Below, piece by piece: positions 9,231 to 17,227 of a stretch of DNA of 64,000 nucleotides (positions are counted from its first letter, which is position 1; each line of letters starts with the position of its first letter). The notes below the pieces were generated by a model that made no database searches, was not told the origin of the DNA, and saw only the letters and a list, made by a program, of their open reading frames with translations. Source of the DNA: an uncultured Schlesneria sp. (GTDB lineage Bacteria; Planctomycetota; Planctomycetia; Planctomycetales; Planctomycetaceae); NCBI GenBank assembly GCA_903899985.1, contig CAIULL010000099.1, positions 47,099 through 111,098 on the forward strand. Reading direction: 5' to 3'. A program made the position numbers and the translations under genes.

Positions 9231-10529
9231 ATGAATTGGTTGTCGGGTCATTATTGTCTTATTTGTGCCTGCATTTGTGCGATGTTTGCAGGTTCGTCGG
9301 CGACTGCTGATGAGAAAGGAATTGCCAGCTATCCTCGACTTTCCGCCGAACGTGACTGGCCTTGGTGGCGTGGCCCGAAAAGAAACGGCATCGCGGAAAA
9401 TGTCCCGGTTCCGACGACTTTCAGTGAGACGGACAACGTCGTCTGGAAGGTTCCCGTGCCGGGGCGAGGGCATTCATCTCCAACCGTCGTGGGGAATCAG
9501 ATTTTCCTCACAACGGCCGACAAAAAAGAGCAGATCCATTACGTGCTCGCGTTTGATCGTCAGACGGGGAAATTGAATTGGCAAAAGGGAGTCAATCAGG
9601 GGGGATTTCCAGAGAAAAATCACGCGAAAAACACTGAAGCAACGCCGACAGTCGCGAGTGACGGCGAACGATTGTTTGTGGCGTTCTATCATCATGACAA
9701 GGTTGTGGCACTCTCGCTCGATTTTGACGGAAAAGTGGTGTGGGAAAAAGAGGTTTGTCGGTTTCGACCTCGGACTTACGAGTATGGATACGCCCCTTCG
9801 CCAATCATTTATGGAAATTCGGTAATCGTCTCGGCGGAGTACGATGGGGACAGCTTCCTGACGGCATTAGATCGACAGACGGGCGAACGGATCTGGCAGG
9901 AACCTCGACCGACGATGATCAGCTTTTCAACTCCGGTGATCGCCCACGTCGCCGGGAAGGACCAGATGCTGATGAGTGGTGCTCAAAAGGTCTGGTCATA
10001 CGACCCGGCAACGGGAAAGCCATTGTGGTCTACCGAGGGAACGACGTTCGCCACCTGCGGAACAATGGTTTGGGATGGTGACATCGTATTTGCCAGTGGC
10101 GGTTTTCCGAAGGCAGAAACGTTGGCAGTGAGAGCCGACGGCAGCGGTGAAGTCCTGTGGAGAAACGGGCAGAAGTGCTACGAGCAATCGATGCTCGCCT
10201 ATAACGGATACCTTTATGCACTTACCGGCAACGGAGTCATTTTCTGCTGGCGAGGATCAGATGGTAAAGAGATGTGGAAAGAGCGGCTGAAAGGGCCTGT
10301 CAGTGCCTCGCCGATCCTGGCCAATGGAAACATCTACTGGGCGAACGAATTGGGAACGATGTATGTCATTCGAGCGACTTCTGAACGATTCGAGATTATC
10401 GCCGAGAATCAGATCGGGACTGATTCCTTTCCGAGTCCCGCGATTTGCGGAGGCCAGATTTTTTTGCGAGTGGGTCAAGGCGCAGGGAGCGAACGTCAGG
10501 AGTGGCTGTTTTGTTTTGGAAAGCGATGA
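9231..10529 (+). CDS. Secreted PQQ-like beta-propeller protein
   Basis: A 432-residue protein with a signal peptide (hydrophobic YCLICACICAMFAGSSA, cut near ATA-DE). The mature part has repeated beta-propeller blades, with motifs such as WWRGPKRNG, LTALDRQTGERIW, VWSYDPATGKPLW and CWRGSDGKEMW. These resemble the tryptophan-docking repeats of quinoprotein dehydrogenases, but I see no PQQ-ligating residues that would prove enzyme activity. I chose ATG 9231 over GTG 9216 because GGTGGAG at 9215-9221 sits at ribosome-binding distance before it. It follows the dehydrogenase by 41 bases and may be cotranscribed. Confidence 0.85.
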   Translation: MNWLSGHYCLICACICAMFAGSSATADEKGIASYPRLSAERDWPWWRGPKRNGIAENVPVPTTFSETDNVVWKVPVPGRGHSSPTVVGNQIFLTTADKKEQIHYVLAFDRQTGKLNWQKGVNQGGFPEKNHAKNTEATPTVASDGERLFVAFYHHDKVVALSLDFDGKVVWEKEVCRFRPRTYEYGYAPSPIIYGNSVIVSAEYDGDSFLTALDRQTGERIWQEPRPTMISFSTPVIAHVAGKDQMLMSGAQKVWSYDPATGKPLWSTEGTTFATCGTMVWDGDIVFASGGFPKAETLAVRADGSGEVLWRNGQKCYEQSMLAYNGYLYALTGNGVIFCWRGSDGKEMWKERLKGPVSASPILANGNIYWANELGTMYVIRATSERFEIIAENQIGTDSFPSPAICGGQIFLRVGQGAGSERQEWLFCFGKR

Positions 10530-11211
10530 TACCAAAACTTTATTACAAGCGAGGCGTGACAAATCTGTGAGCTGCCGGAAAAGTTGGTGCAATCGACTTA
10601 CTGAGATTGCAAGGATTGCCGGGAACAAATGATTTCACGTGCATCTCGTCCGAACGGTTGGACTTGTGCAACTTGTCACCCGATAACTCAGAAGCCCGCG
10701 AACGATGCCTCGGCGAACTTCGTGGGACTGGAAAAGGTTTGGTAGGCTGGAACGGATTGCTTCAGGGGAGAATTTATCTCCGGCAAGCTGGTCAGTCCCG
10801 TATCGACAACCGAGCTGACACCCACCATGTGACAATTTTCGGGAAGTAGACCGGCGAAAATGCAGTGGGACAAGAAGCATCACGACATTCAACATTAACT
10901 GCATTATCCGACTGTTTGCCTAGCCTTTCCTACGTCGCCGTCGTTGAGCCACCCCCTCGGTTCCACGACGGCGATTTTTTTTGCTCGACACATCAGTTCC
11001 GCCCAACGTTAGTGAAAAACTGCCTGTGATCAGAGCAGTACTCAGTGAAATATTGTTTCGGTTTGCCGCACATTTCCAGGCAGATCAGTTTTTTCAGCTG
11101 GACATTGGAGTGGATTTGTATTTACGACATTCAGGAGAACCGTACGGCACGCTGATTGCTGTTTCTCTCTTTTAGTAATTTCCAAAATGAACGAGATACA
11201 GAACAAATCCG
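10530..11211. other. Intergenic region with orphan terminator
   Basis: This 682-base gap contains no convincing gene; the 80-codon open frame around 10607-10849 has no normal start or family resemblance. It holds a strong intrinsic terminator at 10935-10982, about 400 bases beyond the propeller gene. This implies that a long 3' untranslated region or a small RNA ends there. Nothing else was recognised. Confidence 0.45.
10935..10982 (+). terminator. Intrinsic terminator
   Basis: A perfect 10-bp stem, TCGCCGTCGT (10935-10944) with ACGACGGCGA (10965-10974), has a 20-base loop and is followed by eight T residues (10975-10982). The orientation suits a rightward transcript, but the nearest plus-strand gene ends 405 bases upstream. 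Confidence 0.75.
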
Positions 11212-11592
11212 ATGATTGCCGCTGCCCCCCATTACGAATCCTCAAATGTGGAGAATCGCGAGCTCGAGTACTTACTACTCGGTGATTTGCGGCAGGTATT
11301 GGAAGAACCGTCAGGGCCGCTTAATTCACGCTGGCTGCTGGCGATCCTCGATATGATTCTTGTTGGTCGACCTCGGGTTCATCGGTCGATTTATCTGCCG
11401 ATTCAGTCCCCGGCTGACCCTTATCGCCCAAGGTCGATCGAATCAGGTTCACTGGTAGAAAAACTGAGGCGACTGCGAGACCGGGTCGCCCACCGAGCTG
11501 GTCATTCCGCCCTTGCTAATGAAATTCGCGAGGAGCTTCGCGAGGTCATGCAAGGACGGATGAGTTCAGCGGGGTGCCTTTACGATGCCTGA
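11212..11592 (+). CDS. Small protein of unknown function
   Basis: A 126-residue predicted cytosolic protein. The N-terminal half has leucine-rich helices (ELEYLLLGDLRQVLEE, SRWLLAILDMIL). The C-terminal half is strongly charged (LVEKLRRLRDRVAHRAGHS, EIREELREVM) and likely helical. Amino acid composition and third-position usage look like a real gene, and the opposite strand is empty here. I do not recognise a family. It stands alone between the orphan terminator and the convergent PLP-enzyme gene. Confidence 0.6.
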   Translation: MIAAAPHYESSNVENRELEYLLLGDLRQVLEEPSGPLNSRWLLAILDMILVGRPRVHRSIYLPIQSPADPYRPRSIESGSLVEKLRRLRDRVAHRAGHSALANEIREELREVMQGRMSSAGCLYDA

Positions 11593-11683
11593 TTTGCTCT
11601 ATCGCACAAGTTTTGGCGCACTCAATTTGTGAACGATAAGTCAGGCCACTGCGGATTCGTGACCTGACTTCAGCACGCAGAAC

Positions 11684-12823
11684 CTACTCTGAAAGTGCTT
11701 TGGCAAAATCAGCGATTAAGTCATCCGGGTGTTCAATGCCGACGGAAACTCTTAACGTGGAATCTGTAATTCCTGCTTCTCTTCGCGCGGGTTCGGTCAT
11801 TGAGGCGTGGCTCATGGAATCCGGGTATTCAATCAATGATTCCACCCCACCGAGTGACTCAGCCAACTGAAACAGCTTCAGTCGACTGACAATCTTCTCG
11901 ACGGCGGGTCGTCCGCCGTTGACGTCGAAGCTTAACATGGCACCAAACCCGGACTGTTGTCGCTTTGCCAATTCGTGTTGTGGGTGATCGACAAGTCCCG
12001 GATAGTAGACGTGTTTTACTCGATCATGCGAATCAAGAAACTTTGCCAGTGCCATGGCACCACGTTGATGAGCTTCCATGCGTGGACCAAGTGTTTTGAT
12101 TCCACGAAGAACAAGCCATGCGTCAAACGGCGAGCAGGCGAGACCTAGTGCATTGACGATATAACTGACTTTATCGGCGTGGACTTTCTGGTTTGTGACA
12201 ACGCAACCGCCGACGACGTCAGAATGCCCATTCAAGTATTTGGTCGTCGAATGGACAACGACATCAACGCCATGTTCGAACGGTCGCTGACAATAAGGTG
12301 AAAGGAACGTATTATCGGCAATCGTGATCAATCCGGCGGCTTTCGCAATCGCTGTGATTGCCGAGATATCCACGATATTAAGAAGTGGATTGCTTGGGGT
12401 TTCGATCCAGATGCACTTTGTTTTTGGTGTGATCGCCTTGCGAACCTGCTCGGGATCGCCCATGCGAACAAAAACAAAGTCGAGTCCCATACTTCTGAAG
12501 ACCGAATCGAACAGTCGGTAAGTTCCTCCGTAAATATCGTGCCCGGCAATAATCTGATCGCCAGGCTGGAAAAAATGCATTGTTGCTGTAATCGCGGACA
12601 TTCCCGTGCATGTTGCACGACAATCGATTCCGCCTTCTAAAGCGGCGATGTTTTCTTCGAGCGCACGCCGGGTTGGATTTCCACTTCGCGTATAATCAAA
12701 ACCCCGATGCGTCTTAAGATCATCCCAGCGAAACGTAGAAGATGGGTAAATCGGGGTTGTCGCGCTATTGAAAGTCGAATCTTTGTCGACCCCAACATGG
12801 ACACAACGAGTCTCGAACTGCAT
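11684..12823 (-). CDS. Cys/Met-metabolism PLP enzyme (cystathionine gamma-synthase/lyase type)
   Basis: A 379-residue PLP-dependent enzyme of the MetB/MetC/MetZ fold. The Schiff-base lysine is in HSTTKYLNGHSDVVGG. Other landmarks are DYTRSGNPTRRALE near the N-terminus, IWIETPSNPLL, ADNTFLSPYCQRP and the closing SVGIEHPDDLI. Such enzymes make or break cystathionine or add sulfide to activated homoserine. These activities cannot be separated by eye, so no symbol is given. I prefer ATG 12823 (MQFETRCVHVG) over the upstream in-frame start at 12847, because family members begin near this point. The gene is divergent from the phosphatase-barstar gene. Confidence 0.9.
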   Translation of the reverse strand: MQFETRCVHVGVDKDSTFNSATTPIYPSSTFRWDDLKTHRGFDYTRSGNPTRRALEENIAALEGGIDCRATCTGMSAITATMHFFQPGDQIIAGHDIYGGTYRLFDSVFRSMGLDFVFVRMGDPEQVRKAITPKTKCIWIETPSNPLLNIVDISAITAIAKAAGLITIADNTFLSPYCQRPFEHGVDVVVHSTTKYLNGHSDVVGGCVVTNQKVHADKVSYIVNALGLACSPFDAWLVLRGIKTLGPRMEAHQRGAMALAKFLDSHDRVKHVYYPGLVDHPQHELAKRQQSGFGAMLSFDVNGGRPAVEKIVSRLKLFQLAESLGGVESLIEYPDSMSHASMTEPARREAGITDSTLRVSVGIEHPDDLIADFAKALSE

Positions 12824-13078
12824 GTTAACTATCCTACAACGAACCAACGACCAAATTGAACCGACATGTTAAAGGGACGGTTCCGCCCCGACAATCGAGT
12901 TCAGCAAAACTCTCAGGTTGATCCGTTTTTTCCGCGGTTAATCACCAGGAAATTCCGTCTCAAAACCAAAAAAAACGATGATCAGTACAAATCGGGGTTT
13001 GACAGTCGCTCGAAAAGCATTTCGACGTTAATCTTCATCAAAATCGATTTCCACACGTACAGATTCTGGAACTTGCTC

Positions 13079-14302
13079 GTGACTCAGTCGAAAGCCTCCG
13101 CTCCTGACAAAGTAGATCCTGGTTCATCGGAACTGAATCCTCGCCTGAACTTCGCACTGAACGTCGCAAAAGAAGCCAGCGAGTTAATTCTCAAGTATTA
13201 CCAGACGGCGGATCTCGCTGTCGAACGCAAGGGTGACGCCAGCCCTGTGACCGAAGCGGACAGGGGTGCAGAGCTTTTGATTCGCGAGCGTTTAGCCGCC
13301 TCGTTCCCCGACGACGCAATTCTCGGTGAAGAATTTCCTGACAAGCCCGGAACGACCGGATTTCGCTGGATTCTCGACCCGATTGACGGAACCAAATCCT
13401 TCATTCATGGCGTTCCACTTTTTGGGACACTGATCGGCGTTGAGTACAACATGCGATGCGTGATTGGTGTCTGCCGGTTTCCAGCCTTGAATGAAGTCGT
13501 TTATGCGGCTAAAGGAAGTGGCGCCTGGTGGCAGATTGGTGACCACGAACCCCGTCGCGCGCGTGTTGCGACAACATCGACATTGGAAGAATCGACGTTC
13601 TGTACGACGAATGTCACTCGATGGCAGAAGATCGATCGCTGGAATGAACTCGAAACGCTGTTGAATTCCGTCAATCTTGCTCGTGGCTGGGGTGATTGTT
13701 TCGGACATATGATGGTGGCCACCGGCCGTGCCGAACTGATGGTCGACCCGGCAATGAATCCCTGGGATGCAGCGGCTCTATTACCGATCGTCGAAGAAGC
13801 TGGAGGACATTTCATCGACTGGAGCGGAAAGTCGACAATTTATGGTGGGAATGGGTTGTCGGTCGTACCCGGTTTAAAAGACAAAATCCTTGGGATTCTT
13901 AAACCAACGTATGAGATTGACGGTGCGAACTTCTCAACGCTGGAAGGGTTCTATGATGAAATTGAGCGGATTTTGATCCCAGGTAAGGCTTGGGGACGCA
14001 ATCTCGACGCCTTCAACGACATCCTGCGAGGCGGATTTAGAACACCCGATAATGGTTTTGTCTTTCGATGGAAGAATTCGGAACAATCAAGGGTTCGCCT
14101 TGGTTTTGCCGAGACAGTTCGTCAACTCGAGCATCGGCTTTCAACGGCCCATCAATCGAACCGGGCATCCATTGAACATGACATCAAGCGGGCAAAATCG
14201 GAACATGGCTCGACGGTTTTTGACTGGCTTGTGAAGTTGATCAAGGAACATGGGGCCACAGGCGAAGAATCTCACGATCGGGTTGAATTGATTTTGGAAT
14301 AA
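13079..14302 (+). CDS. Inositol monophosphatase/HisN-type phosphatase fused to a barstar-like domain
   Basis: A 407-residue two-domain protein. Residues ~20-275 are a Mg-dependent phosphatase of the IMPase family, with ILGEE, the DPIDGT motif and NPWDAAALLPIVEEAGG. Histidinol-phosphate or inositol-phosphate hydrolysis are the likely reactions. From ~278 the protein continues as a barstar-like fold: an IDG strand, a helix, then GRNLDAFNDIL. In barstar this segment is GENLDALWDCL, and its two aspartates contact the barnase active site; both are kept here. The last ~60 residues form charged helices and end in a VELILE strand. I chose GTG 13079; the frame is open back to 12866 but that stretch looks non-coding. 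No barnase-like gene is nearby. Confidence 0.85.
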   Translation: MTQSKASAPDKVDPGSSELNPRLNFALNVAKEASELILKYYQTADLAVERKGDASPVTEADRGAELLIRERLAASFPDDAILGEEFPDKPGTTGFRWILDPIDGTKSFIHGVPLFGTLIGVEYNMRCVIGVCRFPALNEVVYAAKGSGAWWQIGDHEPRRARVATTSTLEESTFCTTNVTRWQKIDRWNELETLLNSVNLARGWGDCFGHMMVATGRAELMVDPAMNPWDAAALLPIVEEAGGHFIDWSGKSTIYGGNGLSVVPGLKDKILGILKPTYEIDGANFSTLEGFYDEIERILIPGKAWGRNLDAFNDILRGGFRTPDNGFVFRWKNSEQSRVRLGFAETVRQLEHRLSTAHQSNRASIEHDIKRAKSEHGSTVFDWLVKLIKEHGATGEESHDRVELILE

Positions 14303-14426
14303 TGCCGCTTGTCTCTGACCGGGAGTTCGAAGATCTCGGCTCAGAATGAAGGCTCGTTTTTTCAACTCGTTTTGTAAATCGTTAAAATGCAATGAATCTC
14401 AAATATGACTGTTAGGAATCTGAGGC

Positions 14427-15932
14427 ATGGCAGGAAGCCAGCAACGCAATTTGGCGACGCTTATCCTTGTGACAATGATTCTCCGACTCGCCTGGGCTGC
14501 CGGTCTTGAGACTGGTCAGGACGAGGCCTATCACTTTCTTTATACGGTTCATCCAGATTGGAGCTACTTCGATCATCCTCCGATGGTGATGTATGTCGCC
14601 AAATTTGGAATTGCGGTTTGTGGTGGTTGGATCCATCCATTGTCCGTCCGCCTGGGATTCGTTCTGCTCTTTGCAGGTTCGACGTCGGTTCTCTACTTTT
14701 GGACCAGACGCTTTTATGGTGAGCTGGCAGGATTCTACGCGGCACTCGCGCTCAATTTGAGTGCCTATTACACGGCCGCTGCAGGTGCATTTGTCCTGCC
14801 TGACGGTCCGCTGTTGTTCTTTGCGTTGTTAACGATGTGGGGTGTCTGTGAGGCGCTTGTCGGATCCCCTGGCCGCCTTCTTCCCTGGATCTGGGTCGGT
14901 CTCGCCTGCGCCGGAGCGATGCTCAGTAAGTATCACGCGGTGTTTTTGCCGCTGGGAACAGTCTTTTATGTTCTGGTCACCCCTTCGGCCCGTTGGAATC
15001 TGACGAGACCGGGGCCATACCTGGCTGCAGGTATCGGGTTTCTCGGACTGATTCCCGTTCTGATCTGGAACTCACAACACGATTGGGCCTCCTTCGCGTT
15101 TCAGAGTTCTCGAGCCGTGGGATGGGAGTTTCGGCCGGGTGGGCTGGCTCTGATGCTGTTCGGCCCGATGGGATTCCTGTTTCCCTGGATCTGGTTTTCG
15201 TTTGCACTGATTCTTGTGACTCGCGTTCCCAGACTGCTGTCGGCGACGGGAATCGATCGGTTGTTACTTTGTCTGTCACTCTTGCCACTGATACTCTTCA
15301 CCGTTGTCGCTTGTTTTCGTCCGATCCTGCCCCATTGGCCGCTCATTGGATTTCTGCCCTTGTTTCCGATGGTCGGTTCGATCTGGGCATCGCGCTCCGA
15401 TCACGAACCTGTTGTTGTTCGGCGCTGGCTGGTTTTTATGTCCACGGCACTCGTCATGATCGCTGGCGCGTTTCTTATCCAGGCAAGATTCGGTCTGATC
15501 AAGTTTCCGTTTCGCGACCCGTGTATTGAAATCAGCGGGTGGGAGTCGGTTGGTGAAACCTTGCGTCAACGTGGCCTGGTCGATCGACCAAATACCTTTT
15601 TGTTCACCGATCGGTGGTATGACAGCGGTGAATTGGCATTCGCCGTTCGTAACAAGATCCCCGTAGCCTGCTACCGTCAGGGGGATGCCCGTGGCTTTGC
15701 CTTCTGGAGTCGACCCGAGGATTGGCTTGGCCGAGACGGAGTCTTGATTGACGAAGAGGCCAGGCCGGATCTTGGCGACGAATACAAGTCGTATTTTCGT
15801 GAAATTCAGCCACTCCCCTCAATCGAAATGACTCGCGGAGGCCGACCGTTTCGAACGCTGAAGGCGTACCTGTGCATCGACCAGCAACAGCCATATCCAT
15901 TTACCTACGAACGCAAGGTCGAATCGAAATAA
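14427..15932 (+). CDS. ArnT/PMT-like membrane glycosyltransferase (GT39 superfamily)
   Basis: A 501-residue polytopic membrane protein with roughly ten hydrophobic segments. The first large extracytoplasmic loop has the acidic pair in GQDEAYHF, followed by DWSYFDHPPM, as in ArnT-type enzymes that move sugars from polyprenyl-phosphate carriers onto lipid or protein acceptors. A soluble C-terminal part follows from about residue 360, with LFTDRWYDSGELAF. The gene is plus-strand and stands alone, 124 bases after the phosphatase-barstar gene. Donor and acceptor are unknown. Confidence 0.85.
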   Translation: MAGSQQRNLATLILVTMILRLAWAAGLETGQDEAYHFLYTVHPDWSYFDHPPMVMYVAKFGIAVCGGWIHPLSVRLGFVLLFAGSTSVLYFWTRRFYGELAGFYAALALNLSAYYTAAAGAFVLPDGPLLFFALLTMWGVCEALVGSPGRLLPWIWVGLACAGAMLSKYHAVFLPLGTVFYVLVTPSARWNLTRPGPYLAAGIGFLGLIPVLIWNSQHDWASFAFQSSRAVGWEFRPGGLALMLFGPMGFLFPWIWFSFALILVTRVPRLLSATGIDRLLLCLSLLPLILFTVVACFRPILPHWPLIGFLPLFPMVGSIWASRSDHEPVVVRRWLVFMSTALVMIAGAFLIQARFGLIKFPFRDPCIEISGWESVGETLRQRGLVDRPNTFLFTDRWYDSGELAFAVRNKIPVACYRQGDARGFAFWSRPEDWLGRDGVLIDEEARPDLGDEYKSYFREIQPLPSIEMTRGGRPFRTLKAYLCIDQQQPYPFTYERKVESK

Positions 15933-16043
15933 TGGAGTTCCGTCACAGACGCAACGTTTTCGTAGCCGAATTTCCAAAAATGCGATCGCAACCCACGTAC
16001 ATCACTGACCGCTCGAACGTTGTTCGATACAATCGATGACATC

Positions 16044-17183
16044 ATGACTGGAAATTCATTTGGACAAGCGTTTCGAATCACAACGGCTGGCGAAAGTCAC
16101 GGGCCGGCGAATGTCGTCATTATTGATGGTGTTCCCTCGGGGATTCCGCTGACCGTCGAAGATTTGCTGATTGATCTTAACCGTCGGCGACCGGGTCAAA
16201 GCCATATCGTCACCCAACGTGACGAATCAGACACTCCCGAGATTCTTTCCGGAGTGTTTGAAGGCCGAACGACAGGGACGAGTCTCGCAATCCTGATTCG
16301 AAATCAGGATCAACGCAGCAAGGATTATGGCAATATCCAGCATGTCTACCGCCCTGGACACGCTGACTACAGTTTCGACGCAAAATATGGGTTTCGAGAT
16401 TATCGAGGTGGTGGACGTTCGAGTGCTCGTGAAACCACAGTCCGGGTCGCAGCAGGCGTTGTCGCCAAGAAGATTCTCGAACAAGCATTCAACGGCCGCG
16501 TTGTCGGGTACGTCACTCAAGTTGGTGGAATAAAAGCCCGGATTGATGACCCTGCAGGGATCACACTGTCGCAAGTTGAGACCCTGCCCGGTGGTGAGCC
16601 GAATATCATTCGATGTCCCGACCTTTCCGCCGCCTCACAGATGATTGAACTGATCGAGCAGGTGCGAAAAGAGGGCGATTCCATCGGCGGAGCGACAGAG
16701 ATCGTCGCAACCAATATACCTGCCGGGTTGGGTGAGCCTGTCTTTGACAAAATCAAAGCGGATCTCGCCAAAGCGCTCTTCAGCCTGCCTGCGGTTTTAG
16801 GGGTCGAGTACGGCATTGGGTTTGGCTGCGTCACGATGCGCGGCAGCGAGCATAATGACCATTTCATCCCGTCATCCACCCCCCGGCGCGATGGCCGCAA
16901 CGGGATCACGACCGACACGAACCGACATGGTGGGATGCTGGGTGGGATCACCACGGGCCTTCCAATCATTTTACGTGCGGCAGTGAAGCCGACCAGTAGT
17001 CTTCCGCTGGAACAACCAACCGTAACCGATCAGGGAGAACCGACAACGGTCCGTACCAAGGGGCGCCATGACCCTTGCTTGTTGCCTCGCTTTATTCCGA
17101 TGGCCGAGGCGATGGTTGCGATTGTCCTCGTTGACCATTGGCTCAGATGGCGGGGACAAAATTCCAGCGGAGTGACTGCGTGA
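16044..17183 (+). CDS. aroC: Chorismate synthase
   Basis: A 379-residue enzyme converting EPSP to chorismate, the last step of the shikimate pathway; it needs reduced FMN. All three family signatures are present: GESHGPAN near the start, GGGRSSARETTVRVAAG in the middle, and GRHDPCLLPR near the end. SLPAVLGVEYGIGF and NRHGGMLGGI are also typical. ATG 16044 (MTGNSFGQAFRITTAGE) fits the family start; an in-frame TTG at 16020 would add eight atypical residues. The length is normal. Confidence 0.96.
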   Translation: MTGNSFGQAFRITTAGESHGPANVVIIDGVPSGIPLTVEDLLIDLNRRRPGQSHIVTQRDESDTPEILSGVFEGRTTGTSLAILIRNQDQRSKDYGNIQHVYRPGHADYSFDAKYGFRDYRGGGRSSARETTVRVAAGVVAKKILEQAFNGRVVGYVTQVGGIKARIDDPAGITLSQVETLPGGEPNIIRCPDLSAASQMIELIEQVRKEGDSIGGATEIVATNIPAGLGEPVFDKIKADLAKALFSLPAVLGVEYGIGFGCVTMRGSEHNDHFIPSSTPRRDGRNGITTDTNRHGGMLGGITTGLPIILRAAVKPTSSLPLEQPTVTDQGEPTTVRTKGRHDPCLLPRFIPMAEAMVAIVLVDHWLRWRGQNSSGVTA

Positions 17184-17227
17184 TTTGTTATGTGGCTGGC
17201 GCGTCACGCTGTCAGGTCCGCCATATT

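Noticed and set aside
12824..13078. SAM-type riboswitch upstream of the Cys/Met PLP enzyme
   Set aside because: Only a small hairpin was seen on the minus strand; no conserved SAM-riboswitch elements.
13079..14302. Toxin-antitoxin locus based on the barstar-like domain
   Set aside because: No barnase-like or other ribonuclease gene is present on either side; the domain is part of a phosphatase.
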